This document shows positions 15,972-23,345 of a stretch of DNA of 64,000 nt, piece by piece. Source of the DNA: CAVVXX01 sp052389895. Its GTDB lineage: Bacteria; Pseudomonadota; Alphaproteobacteria; Micropepsales; Micropepsaceae. Below the pieces are notes generated by a model. The model saw only the letters and a list, made by a program, of their open reading frames with translations, was not told the origin of the DNA and searched no databases. The stretch is taken from positions 1 to 64,000 of the forward strand of contig JBQTHM010000006.1 in the NCBI GenBank assembly GCA_052389895.1. Direction: 5' to 3'. The position numbers and the translations under genes are program-made. Every line of letters begins with the position of its first letter. Positions within the stretch are counted from its first letter, which is position 1.

Positions 15972-16917
15972 GTCCGTTCTCCTCCTCAATTTGTTTTCCT
16001 GGCGCGCCGGTCTCGTTCGCCGCCACGCGCGCTTCCGCGAGCGGGGGCGGACTGTTGCTGTCGGCCAGCGGATCCGCGCCCCCGCGGCACGCTTCCGGGC
16101 CTGTGCGATAAAGACGGGACATGATTTCCAGCACCGCGCGCTCGACCACCGCGCGAACCGCAAGCTGGACTGGTTCGAGCGCGGATTCGCCGACACCGAT
16201 ATCGATGATGTGCTGGCCGAGAATTGCGAATACGCCGGCCTGAAGCTGGCGGCCGACGATCTGCTTCTGGTAAGAGATAACGTCCACGACCTCGAGCGTG
16301 CGCGTGTCCACCAGCCTGAGATCGAGGCCGACGTTCATTACATAGGTCTTCGCGTCGGCGTTCGCCGCCGCGTCGGCCTGCCTGCCGGACCAGAATGCGG
16401 AGTTGCCGGTCGAGCGGATGTTGTAATTGAGCTCGGTTATGCCGCCGACCAGGTAGAACTCGGATCCTGCAATGGAGCCCGCGAAAATCTTGCGATAGCC
16501 GTCTTCTGGCCGCGCATCTCCGATGAGCTTGTTGTTGGCGTATTTCAGTTCGAGTTCGGCGACCGAAGTATCGTAACGCTCGACCAGGCTCACGCCGGCC
16601 TTGGCCAGCGCAGAAATGGCCATCAGGGCGGCGCCCTGCGTAATCTTGCGCCCACCCCCGTCGGCCTCGAATTTGGCGGTGTAGTCGGCGATCTGGCCCA
16701 CTGCGATTCTGGGCGCGGGGCGTCCGCGATTGTACGCACCAAGACACTGCAACGCGTGCGAATAGGGCGTTTCGTTGGAGATCACCGGCGCGTCGCCAAT
16801 GGGCGTCGCATAGCGGCCGTCATAGCCTGCGGACGTGCTGATGCACCCGCCGAGGGCGAGCGCCATCAGCGTGAGCGCCAACGGCTTGGCAAAGTGATTG
16901 CGGGCGCGGCGCGTCAT
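15886..16917 (-). CDS. hfaB: HfaB, CsgG-family outer-membrane secretion lipoprotein
   Basis: 343 residues. A lipobox (ALGGCIS) is followed by the CsgG core: VGQIADYT, a GGRKITQGAALMAISAL segment, the YFVRGGITELNYNI-like strand (LVGGITELNYN), DLRLVDTRTLEVVDVISYQKQIVG and the helical C-terminus with PVQLAVRAVVERAVLEI. HfaB makes the pore that exports HfaA and HfaD, as CsgG does for curli. GAGGA nine bases upstream favours ATG 16917. The last 30 or so residues are encoded in DNA that also carries the hfaD start. Confidence 0.88.
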   Translation of the reverse strand: MTRRARNHFAKPLALTLMALALGGCISTSAGYDGRYATPIGDAPVISNETPYSHALQCLGAYNRGRPAPRIAVGQIADYTAKFEADGGGRKITQGAALMAISALAKAGVSLVERYDTSVAELELKYANNKLIGDARPEDGYRKIFAGSIAGSEFYLVGGITELNYNIRSTGNSAFWSGRQADAAANADAKTYVMNVGLDLRLVDTRTLEVVDVISYQKQIVGRQLQAGVFAILGQHIIDIGVGESALEPVQLAVRAVVERAVLEIMSRLYRTGPEACRGGADPLADSNSPPPLAEARVAANETGAPGKQIEEENGHAQTRNDPYRGYSADMRASDPGLRLGLE

Positions 16918-16929
16918 GCAGATCATTCC

Positions 16930-17340
16930 TCAGAAATCGATGTCGCCGTTGAGCGTGGCGGTCTGGTCGCCCTTGTTCACCTGCTTGGAATCGACGATGA
17001 CCGTGTTCCAGGAGCCGTTGACGACCACATTGAGGGCATTGCCGATGGCGGTTGCCGACGCCGTGCCGCCCGGGCCCGCGAATCCCACTCCGCTGCGGTG
17101 CACGCCTTCGGCGGCGCTGTGGGTCGCGCCCGTCATCACGCCGTTCACGAAAACCTTGTTGCCGTTCTCGTCGCGGGTGGAACCGGAAATCGGCGCGTTT
17201 TCCTCGCCAGGCGCCATGCCGATTCCGGTGTTGTAGGTAGCGGCGTCGTCATAACCGCCGCCTGCCCGTGCAGGCGCCCCCAGCGCCGCCCAGGCCAATG
17301 CCGCGACAAACCCCATCAGAACCCATTCTTTCAGGCGCAT
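16930..17340 (-). CDS. hfaA: HfaA, CsgA-like holdfast anchor subunit
   Basis: 136 residues with a signal peptide (to APARA). The mature region has the HfaA hallmarks: YNTGIGMAPGEENAPI, STRDENGNKVFVNGVM, and the C-terminal ATAIGNALNVVV then GSWNTVIVDSKQVNKGD. HfaA is an amyloid-like surface protein that anchors the holdfast polysaccharide to the cell pole. It is first in the operon, with hfaB 12 bases downstream. A TTG at 17379 would add 13 residues; ATG 17340 gives a normal signal peptide. The 160-base upstream region has a TTAACC half-site but no full CtrA box. Confidence 0.9.
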   Translation of the reverse strand: MRLKEWVLMGFVAALAWAALGAPARAGGGYDDAATYNTGIGMAPGEENAPISGSTRDENGNKVFVNGVMTGATHSAAEGVHRSGVGFAGPGGTASATAIGNALNVVVNGSWNTVIVDSKQVNKGDQTATLNGDIDF

Positions 17341-17543
17341 CGCACCCGCCGCAGATTCGTTGCGGAGCTCACGGAGCAACCGTCATGCCAAAGGCAAACG
17401 GGAATTAACCCAGGCTTGTGTGCCGCAGCGGCACAACTGCGCTCGCGGGCGCACCAAAACGGCTCCAAACGTAGTGCTCGTGCGGGCCGGAACGCCGCGC
17501 TAAAGTGGCGCGAGGCGGGCGTAAATTTCGGGAACTTCAGCTA

Positions 17544-18260
17544 ATGGCCTTTTTTCAGGATTCCCGTCCGGCCCGCGAGCCCTTTCTGAACGCACCGGCC
17601 AGCGTGCTCTGGCTTATCGGCGCCCTGCTGGCGTTGCATGCGGCGCGCGCGTTTCTGCCCGAAAACTTGGCTAACGAAATCCTAATCAACTATGCCTTCG
17701 TGCCGGCGCGCTATTCGGGCGCGGCAGCGAGTGTGCCGGCGGCGAGCCTGTTCGACCAGGCGGTAACGGCGGTGAGCTACATCTTCCTGCATGCCAATTT
17801 CACGCATGTGATCATCAATACGTTGTGGCTGCTTGCCTTCGGGCCGGCGGTCGCGCGCCGGCTGGGCGCCGGGCTGTTCATTCTGTTCTTTCTTGTCTGC
17901 GGGATCGCCGCGGCCAGCGTGCACCTTGCCCTCAATTGGGAGTCGCCAGTGCCGGTCGTGGGCGCTTCCGGTTCGGTGGCAGGGTTAATGGCGGCGGGCA
18001 TCCGCATCATGTATCGCGAGCGCACGCTCCAGTTCGGCGAACGGCCGCGAATCGCCCCGATTCTCGCCCCGCCGGTCCTTTTCTTTTCGGCCATCTGGGT
18101 TGTGGTGAACATCATCGCGGGAATCACCGGACTCGGTCTGACGGACAACATGGCGATTGTCGCCTGGGAGGCGCATTTGGGCGGGTATTTCACGGGGCTC
18201 TTCCTTCTCGGACCGCTCGACCGCCTGCGCGCACGGCGCATCGGCGCCGCTGCGGCTTGA
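17544..18260 (+). CDS. second rhomboid-family intramembrane serine protease
   Basis: 238 residues, six membrane segments, about the same size as the rhomboid at 11.9 kb but clearly divergent in sequence. Catalytic Ser142 is in GASGSVAG and His211 in EAHLGGYFTG; the FLHANFTHVIINTLWLLAFG loop/TM2 is conserved. It is divergent from hfaA. The substrate is unknown; lipoprotein or adhesin shedding would fit the surroundings but is inference. Confidence 0.92.
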   Translation: MAFFQDSRPAREPFLNAPASVLWLIGALLALHAARAFLPENLANEILINYAFVPARYSGAAASVPAASLFDQAVTAVSYIFLHANFTHVIINTLWLLAFGPAVARRLGAGLFILFFLVCGIAAASVHLALNWESPVPVVGASGSVAGLMAAGIRIMYRERTLQFGERPRIAPILAPPVLFFSAIWVVVNIIAGITGLGLTDNMAIVAWEAHLGGYFTGLFLLGPLDRLRARRIGAAAA

Positions 18261-18307
18261 AGCGAAGAGCCGCGCGGCATACATGAAGGCGTCAAGGAGT
18301 CGCGACA

Positions 18308-18607
18308 ATGACCGATAATCAGAGCGCCAGTGGAGCGCCGGGGGCGCGGGCCCGGCCGGCACAGCCCTTTCCCGTCGACAGGTTGCTCTTTTCCATCGGC
18401 TTTGCCGTGGTGGCCTGGTTCGTGTTCTGGGTGGCGCTGTTGCTCGCCGTGCTCCAGTTCGTGGTCACTGCTATCGCCGGCAACGTAAACGAGGAGCTCA
18501 AGGGCATCAGCCGCAACGTGGTCGCGTATCTCGATCAACTGCTCTCCTACATCAGCTTCACCCGCGACGAGCGGCCCTTCCCCCTGGGGCCTTTTCCCAA
18601 AACCTGA
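18308..18607 (+). CDS. DUF4389 small membrane protein
   Basis: 99 residues. After a Pro/Ala N-terminus there is one long hydrophobic stretch (about 27-58) typical of DUF4389: FPVDRLLFSIGFAVVAWFVF, then a NEELKGISRNVVAYLDQLLSYISF segment and a short polar tail ending in FPLGPFP. The function is unknown. It ends directly before the next gene, so the two are co-transcribed. Confidence 0.82.
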   Translation: MTDNQSASGAPGARARPAQPFPVDRLLFSIGFAVVAWFVFWVALLLAVLQFVVTAIAGNVNEELKGISRNVVAYLDQLLSYISFTRDERPFPLGPFPKT

Positions 18608-19801
18608 TTGCTGAACGTGCTGCCGGGGGGCCAAGCGGCCAACACGCGCCTGCCGCTCGAAGGCCATGCCGCGCTCGCGCGCTTCGCGCTTGATCCGCGC
18701 ATCCTCCATCTCAATCATGGATCTTTCGGCGCAGCGCCGCACTCCGTTCTCGAAGAACAGCAGCGCTGGCGCATGCGCATGGAAGGAAATCCCATGCGTT
18801 TCTTTCTCGACGAACTGCCGCTGCTTTTGCGCGAGCGCGCGGCCGGCGCGGCACGCTGCTTCGGCGGCGATGCGGAAGGTTGGGTGTTCGTCGAGAACGC
18901 AACAGCAGCTGCGAACGCCGTGCTCAAATCGCTTCCGTTGCGTGAAACCGACGTATTGGTCACCACCTCGCATGCCTATGGCGCGGTATTGAAAACCGTT
19001 CAACGCCGCGCGTCGGAAACAGGGGCCAGTCTTCGCATTGCGGAAATTCGCGCGCCTGTCACAGGCGAAGACGAAATTGTGGAAGCAATTGCGCGTGCAC
19101 TTTGTCCCCGCACGCGCCTGCTTGTCGTCGACCATGTGACATCGCAGACCGCGGCCGCGCTTCCTATTGCACGCATCATTTCTTTGGCGCACGAAAGAAA
19201 CGTTCCCGTACTTGTCGATGGTGCGCATGCCGTAGGCATGCTCGCAGTGGACGTCGCTTCCATGCAGGCGGACTGGTACACGGGCAACGCGCACAAATGG
19301 ATGTTTGCGCCCAAGGGCTGCGCACTTCTATGGACTGCACCCGTGTTGCGCGCATCGACGCATGCTCACGTCACGTCCCATGGCTGGGGCGCGGGTTATT
19401 TGGCGGAGTTCGATTGGGTCGGCACGCGCGATCCTTCACCCTGGCTCTGCTTTGATGCAGCTGTGCAGGCGCATGACTGGTTCGGTGGGCAGTCGCTTAT
19501 GGCGCGCAACAACGCGCTGGCTTTGCAAGCGGGCGATTATCTTGAAAAACGTCTCAAGGCGCCGCGTGCGGCGCGCGGCAGTTTGCAATCGGCGATGACA
19601 TCTTTGCGGCTGGCGCCGAAGGCCACAGTGGAACAGACGATTGAACTCAGGCGCGCGCTCGAAACCCAATATGGAATCGAAGCGCCGTTCTTTCCTTTTC
19701 AGGGCGAGCTTTGGCTGCGCGCGTCCGCACAAATTTACAACGAGATGGACGATTACGTTCGCCTCGCCGCGGCCGTCGAAGCGCTTCTTAGTTCTGGATG
19801 A
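18608..19801 (+). CDS. class V aminotransferase-fold enzyme (isopenicillin N epimerase-like)
   Basis: 397 residues. HLNHGSFGAAP is the substrate-side loop of this branch, VDGAHAVGM carries the PLP-pyridine Asp, and the Schiff-base Lys lies in GNAHKWMFAPKGCALLW. The branch includes isopenicillin-N epimerase, cysteine desulfurase-like and kynureninase-like enzymes; the exact reaction cannot be told from sequence. It begins with TTG immediately after the DUF4389 stop; a GTG at 18617 is an alternative. The 3' end overlaps the convergent EAL gene by 14 bp. Confidence 0.8.
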   Translation: MLNVLPGGQAANTRLPLEGHAALARFALDPRILHLNHGSFGAAPHSVLEEQQRWRMRMEGNPMRFFLDELPLLLRERAAGAARCFGGDAEGWVFVENATAAANAVLKSLPLRETDVLVTTSHAYGAVLKTVQRRASETGASLRIAEIRAPVTGEDEIVEAIARALCPRTRLLVVDHVTSQTAAALPIARIISLAHERNVPVLVDGAHAVGMLAVDVASMQADWYTGNAHKWMFAPKGCALLWTAPVLRASTHAHVTSHGWGAGYLAEFDWVGTRDPSPWLCFDAAVQAHDWFGGQSLMARNNALALQAGDYLEKRLKAPRAARGSLQSAMTSLRLAPKATVEQTIELRRALETQYGIEAPFFPFQGELWLRASAQIYNEMDDYVRLAAAVEALLSSG

Positions 19802-20975
19802 GGCCGGTGAGTTCGCTGGCGGTGACCGGACGGCCGTAGAGAAACCCCTGCGCATAATCGCAGCCGAGTTCGGCCAGCAGTTTCGCGGTGGCTTCGGTCT
19901 CTACGCCTTCGGCCACGACCTGCATGTCGAGCGCGTGCGCAAGCGCGATCACCGCTCCTACGATTTTGCGATCCTCCGTATGCGTCGCGCAGTGGCGGAT
20001 GAAGCTCTTGTCGATTTTTACCTCATCGATGGGAAGGCGCTGCAGCCGCGAGAGCGAGGAATAGCCCGTGCCGAAATCGTCCACCGCCACGCGCACGCCG
20101 CGCAGGCATAGGGCGGAAAGCGCCGCGGCGAGGCTTTTCTGGTCTGTTGCCATTTCGCCTTCGGGAATCTCAACGGTGAGTCCGTCCAGCGTGATCTGAA
20201 AGCGCTCGCACATGCGATGGAGCTCGGCCACGAACTGGGGATCGAGAATGGTCGTAATGGGAACGTTTACGCTCACATTCACGGGTGCAGACAATTTGGT
20301 CCACAGCGACCGGTTCTGGAAAACTTTGCGTAGCATCGTGCTGGTCAGCTCGTTCATGCCGCTTTTGTCGAGCTTGTGTAAGAACCGCGCTGGCGACAGT
20401 AGCCCTTCCGACGGATGTTGCCAACGAACCAGCGCCTCGGCGGAAGCCACTTCGCCGTCTGGCAGCGACACGATCGGCTGATAGCGCACGACGATTTCCT
20501 CGTTGCGGATCGCCTGCACCACCTCGTCGCGGCTCGGCGTAAACGCCTTTTGCGGGTAGGCCGCCAGTGCTTCCAGCAACGGCTTGATGGTGAAGGGTTT
20601 GCGTACGCAACCGATGATCTTGAGCTTGTAATCCTCGGCGAGGCGGCTCACGGACCTGAGAAGCTGCTGGCTATGGCCGGAAATGAGAAGGATGCGGCCC
20701 TGGTAGTCCTGCGCAGCAAGTTCGTTCAAGATCGCTACGCCGTCGAGATCGGGAAGCGAAAGATCCATAATGCAAAGATCGGGTGCTTCGCGCGCCACAG
20801 CGCGCTCGAATTCGCGACCCGCAGAGAATGCTTTGGTGCGATAGCCCGCGTTTTCGAGTCCTCGGGTAATTACATCAAGAACGCCAAGCTCGTCGTCTAC
20901 GACAAAGACGGTCTGCCGCTGCGCCTGCGTGTCGGCGCGTTCTTCCGCGATTGAATCTGCCTTGTGGTTCGCCAT
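19788..20975 (-). CDS. response regulator with EAL (c-di-GMP phosphodiesterase) output
   Basis: 395 residues. Receiver domain with phosphoacceptor Asp71 in IMDLSLPD. The EAL domain (about 145-390) retains EALVRW, the Asn in NVSVNVPI, DDFGTGYSSLSRL, KIDKSFI, VVAEGVET and QGFLYGRP. The usual LEITE is VEIPE, with the Glu kept. This should give an active phosphodiesterase that lowers c-di-GMP when phosphorylated. It is the last gene of a signalling run; a 91-base gap with TTAA-N6-TTAA separates it from the hybrid kinase, so it may have its own promoter. Confidence 0.93.
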   Translation of the reverse strand: MANHKADSIAEERADTQAQRQTVFVVDDELGVLDVITRGLENAGYRTKAFSAGREFERAVAREAPDLCIMDLSLPDLDGVAILNELAAQDYQGRILLISGHSQQLLRSVSRLAEDYKLKIIGCVRKPFTIKPLLEALAAYPQKAFTPSRDEVVQAIRNEEIVVRYQPIVSLPDGEVASAEALVRWQHPSEGLLSPARFLHKLDKSGMNELTSTMLRKVFQNRSLWTKLSAPVNVSVNVPITTILDPQFVAELHRMCERFQITLDGLTVEIPEGEMATDQKSLAAALSALCLRGVRVAVDDFGTGYSSLSRLQRLPIDEVKIDKSFIRHCATHTEDRKIVGAVIALAHALDMQVVAEGVETEATAKLLAELGCDYAQGFLYGRPVTASELTGLIQN

Positions 20976-21066
20976 GAAGCCTGCGCCGCTACCGCGCAGA
21001 TACTCGCATCCCAGCCTTAACGGCGGTTAAACACGGCGCACTAATGACGACGAGGTAACTGGTTGT

Positions 21067-22878
21067 TTACGCTCGCCGCACGCGGCCGCGATCCAGTGTC
21101 GCGCGCACTTTGCGCACAAGGGCATTGGGGCGAAACGGCTTGGCAATGATTTCCGCATGCGGTTCTTCTGTTTCGTCCGTCTCTCCGGCAAAGGCGCTCA
21201 TAAGAAGAAGATTTAAGCCGGGGCTTTTTGCTGCGAGTGCACGGGCAAGCTGGCGCCCGCCCATTTTGGGCATGCCCACGTCGCTCAAGACGAGGTCGAT
21301 CTGCCCCTGCTTCTCTTCGACGACGCGAAGCGCCTCTTCGCCGTCGCCTGCAGTCAACACCGTGTAGCCATGCTTGCGCAGAAGCTCTGAAATCGAGGCA
21401 AGCACCGGCGAATCGTCATCTGCGACAAGAATGGTTTCGTGCCCCCGGATAGAGTCGGACGGTTCCTCAGCGTCCTCTTGCGCACCGGCGACTGAGCCTG
21501 GGACGCCCGGCAGAATGATGGAGACCGTGGTTCCCGCGCCCGGTTCGCTTGTGATGCCGATTTTGCCGCCTGCTTGATCCACGATGGCGTAGCACGTCGC
21601 AAGCCCGAGGCCCGTGCCTTTTCCGGCCTGCTTGGTCGTAAAGAAGGGATCGAAAACCTTGGCCAGCACATCCGGCGGAATCCCGCAGCCTGTGTCGCTC
21701 ACGCTTAGCTGAACACGCCCGCCGGCTGCGGTTTCCAGCGCGATCATCAACCTGCCGCCATCCGGCATGGCGTCTTTTGCGTTGACCGCAAGATTCATCA
21801 GCACCTGTTCCATCTGGCCTTTGTCGGCCAAGACGGGTGGAACAGTTTCGAGCCGTGTCACGATCTCAATCTTGGCGGGCAGAGTGCGCCCGAGCAGAGC
21901 GACGATCGACTCGATCGACAGCTTTAGGTCGATAACACGTGGTTCGATCGATTTTTTGCGCGTTAACGCCAGCAGTTGCGACACGAGCGCCTCCGCACGC
22001 TCCGAAGCGCCCAGAATCTGCTTTACGTCGTGGCGCTTGCGGTCTGTCTCCGGGATCGCATCGGCCAGAAACGTCGCGCAGTTGACGATGACTGTAAGAA
22101 GATTGTTGAAGTCGTGCGCTACCCCGCCCGCGAGCCGGCCCAAAGCTTCCATCTTCTGTGACTGCAACAGCTGCTCGGCCAAAAGCTTCGTTTCCGTCGT
22201 ATCGCGGATGGAGGCGAGATAAGCGCGCTCGTGGTTCCACTCGAAAGCCGCAGCGCGGATCTCGGCGCTACATAGCTTTTCGTCGCGCTCGAAGGCGATT
22301 TCGCTCACACCCGCGTCGCCTATGGGGTACGGAAGCGGGCGGCCGACAAGCTCGTTCTCGTTCTTCCCGAAAAGCGCGAGCGCCGCGTTGTTCGCAAAGC
22401 GCACGACACCCTGTCCGTCCACGACGATCACGGCGTCAGGGTTGGCGGCTATCAGGCGTTCGATCTGCCGGTGTTGCTCCTGGATGCGGTGGCGTTCCAG
22501 CGCATAAAGAAAACTTCGCGCCACCAGGCGGGAAGCGGGTTCGTTTTTGCTCAGAAACTCCTGCGCCCCTTCAGCCAAAGCCTGGCGTCTGAGCTCTTCG
22601 TCGTCCGCGCCGGAAAGCACGATTATCGCCATTTCCTTGTGGATCTCGCGCAGCCGCTTGAGTGAAGCGAGACCCGTACTGTCCGGCAGATTGAGGTCAA
22701 GAATGACTGCGTCTACCGAACTCGATTCCAGCGCGGCAATGGCCTCCGAGAGGCGCGAGACCACCTTGATGTCGAACGCGTAGTCGGGAAACGAGGTCAG
22801 GCGCTCGCGCGCGAGCTCCGCATCGCCCGGATTGTCTTCGACGAGCAGCAGACGGAAAGCCGTACCCGCGGAATCCAT
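21067..22878 (-). CDS. hybrid histidine kinase: receiver-PAS-HisKA-HATPase-receiver
   Basis: 603 residues with no membrane segment, so cytoplasmic. An N-terminal receiver (Asp61 in ILDLNLPDS) is followed by a PAS domain (about 140-225), the HisKA phosphoacceptor in GGVAHDFNN, the ATPase with NLAVNAKDAMPDGG and DTGCGIPPDVLAKVFDPFFTTK, GTGLGLATCYAIV, and a C-terminal receiver with LSDVGMPKMGG. Its start overlaps the preceding receiver gene by one base (TGATG), so it is translationally coupled. Input receiver plus terminal receiver suggests a phosphorelay hub fed by the upstream kinase. Confidence 0.94.
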   Translation of the reverse strand: MDSAGTAFRLLLVEDNPGDAELARERLTSFPDYAFDIKVVSRLSEAIAALESSSVDAVILDLNLPDSTGLASLKRLREIHKEMAIIVLSGADDEELRRQALAEGAQEFLSKNEPASRLVARSFLYALERHRIQEQHRQIERLIAANPDAVIVVDGQGVVRFANNAALALFGKNENELVGRPLPYPIGDAGVSEIAFERDEKLCSAEIRAAAFEWNHERAYLASIRDTTETKLLAEQLLQSQKMEALGRLAGGVAHDFNNLLTVIVNCATFLADAIPETDRKRHDVKQILGASERAEALVSQLLALTRKKSIEPRVIDLKLSIESIVALLGRTLPAKIEIVTRLETVPPVLADKGQMEQVLMNLAVNAKDAMPDGGRLMIALETAAGGRVQLSVSDTGCGIPPDVLAKVFDPFFTTKQAGKGTGLGLATCYAIVDQAGGKIGITSEPGAGTTVSIILPGVPGSVAGAQEDAEEPSDSIRGHETILVADDDSPVLASISELLRKHGYTVLTAGDGEEALRVVEEKQGQIDLVLSDVGMPKMGGRQLARALAAKSPGLNLLLMSAFAGETDETEEPHAEIIAKPFRPNALVRKVRATLDRGRVRRA

Positions 22879-23345
22879 CAGCCGGTCATTTCCAGTTTTG
22901 ACTTCCGCCGGCCTGTGTTTTGCGGAAGCTTGACCACGGTGAACCAGAAGTTCTCGACTTCTTTGACGATGGTCTGAAAAGCTTTCAGATCAACGGGCTT
23001 GATCACGTAGCAATTCGCACCAAGATTGTACGTCTGCACGATGTCGCGTTCGGCCGAGGAAGAGGTGAGTACGACCACGGGAATACCGCGCAGATCGGCA
23101 TCAGATTTGACCTCGGCCAGCACCTGGCGGCCGTCCATTTTCGGCAGGTTGAGATCGAGCAGGATTAGATCGGGGCGCGGCGCTTGCGCGTATTGTTCTT
23201 GCCTTCGTAGGTAGCGGATTGCTTCCACGCCGTCCCGCACCGTGTCTATATCCAGCAGCAATTTGCCCGAGGTTATTGCCTCGCACATCAGGTCTGCATC
23301 CGCGGGATTGTCCTCGACCAGGAGGACTTGAATGGGCTGGGTCAT
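22878..23345 (-). CDS. single-domain response regulator (Rcp1-like)
   Basis: 155 residues: a stand-alone receiver with Asp64 in LLDLNLPKMDGRQVL, VVLTSSSAERDI and VIKPVDLKAF, plus a short C-terminal helix. This longer loop type is the partner of phytochrome-like kinases of the Cph1/Rcp1 class. It overlaps the upstream kinase stop by four bases (ATGA) and the downstream hybrid kinase by one. Confidence 0.93.
   Translation of the reverse strand: MTQPIQVLLVEDNPADADLMCEAITSGKLLLDIDTVRDGVEAIRYLRRQEQYAQAPRPDLILLDLNLPKMDGRQVLAEVKSDADLRGIPVVVLTSSSAERDIVQTYNLGANCYVIKPVDLKAFQTIVKEVENFWFTVVKLPQNTGRRKSKLEMTG

Noticed and set aside
15964..17544. Long plus-strand open frame of more than 500 codons opposite hfaABD
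   Set aside because: It is antisense to three recognisable genes with ribosome-binding sites, has no family match and reflects GC-rich codon bias.
17777..19294. 505-codon minus-strand frame opposite the rhomboid and aminotransferase
   Set aside because: Antisense shadow of conserved genes.
21017..21030. TTAA-N6-TTAA before the EAL regulator (and a similar one at 9692) as CtrA boxes
   Set aside because: The spacer is six, not seven; kept only as a note.
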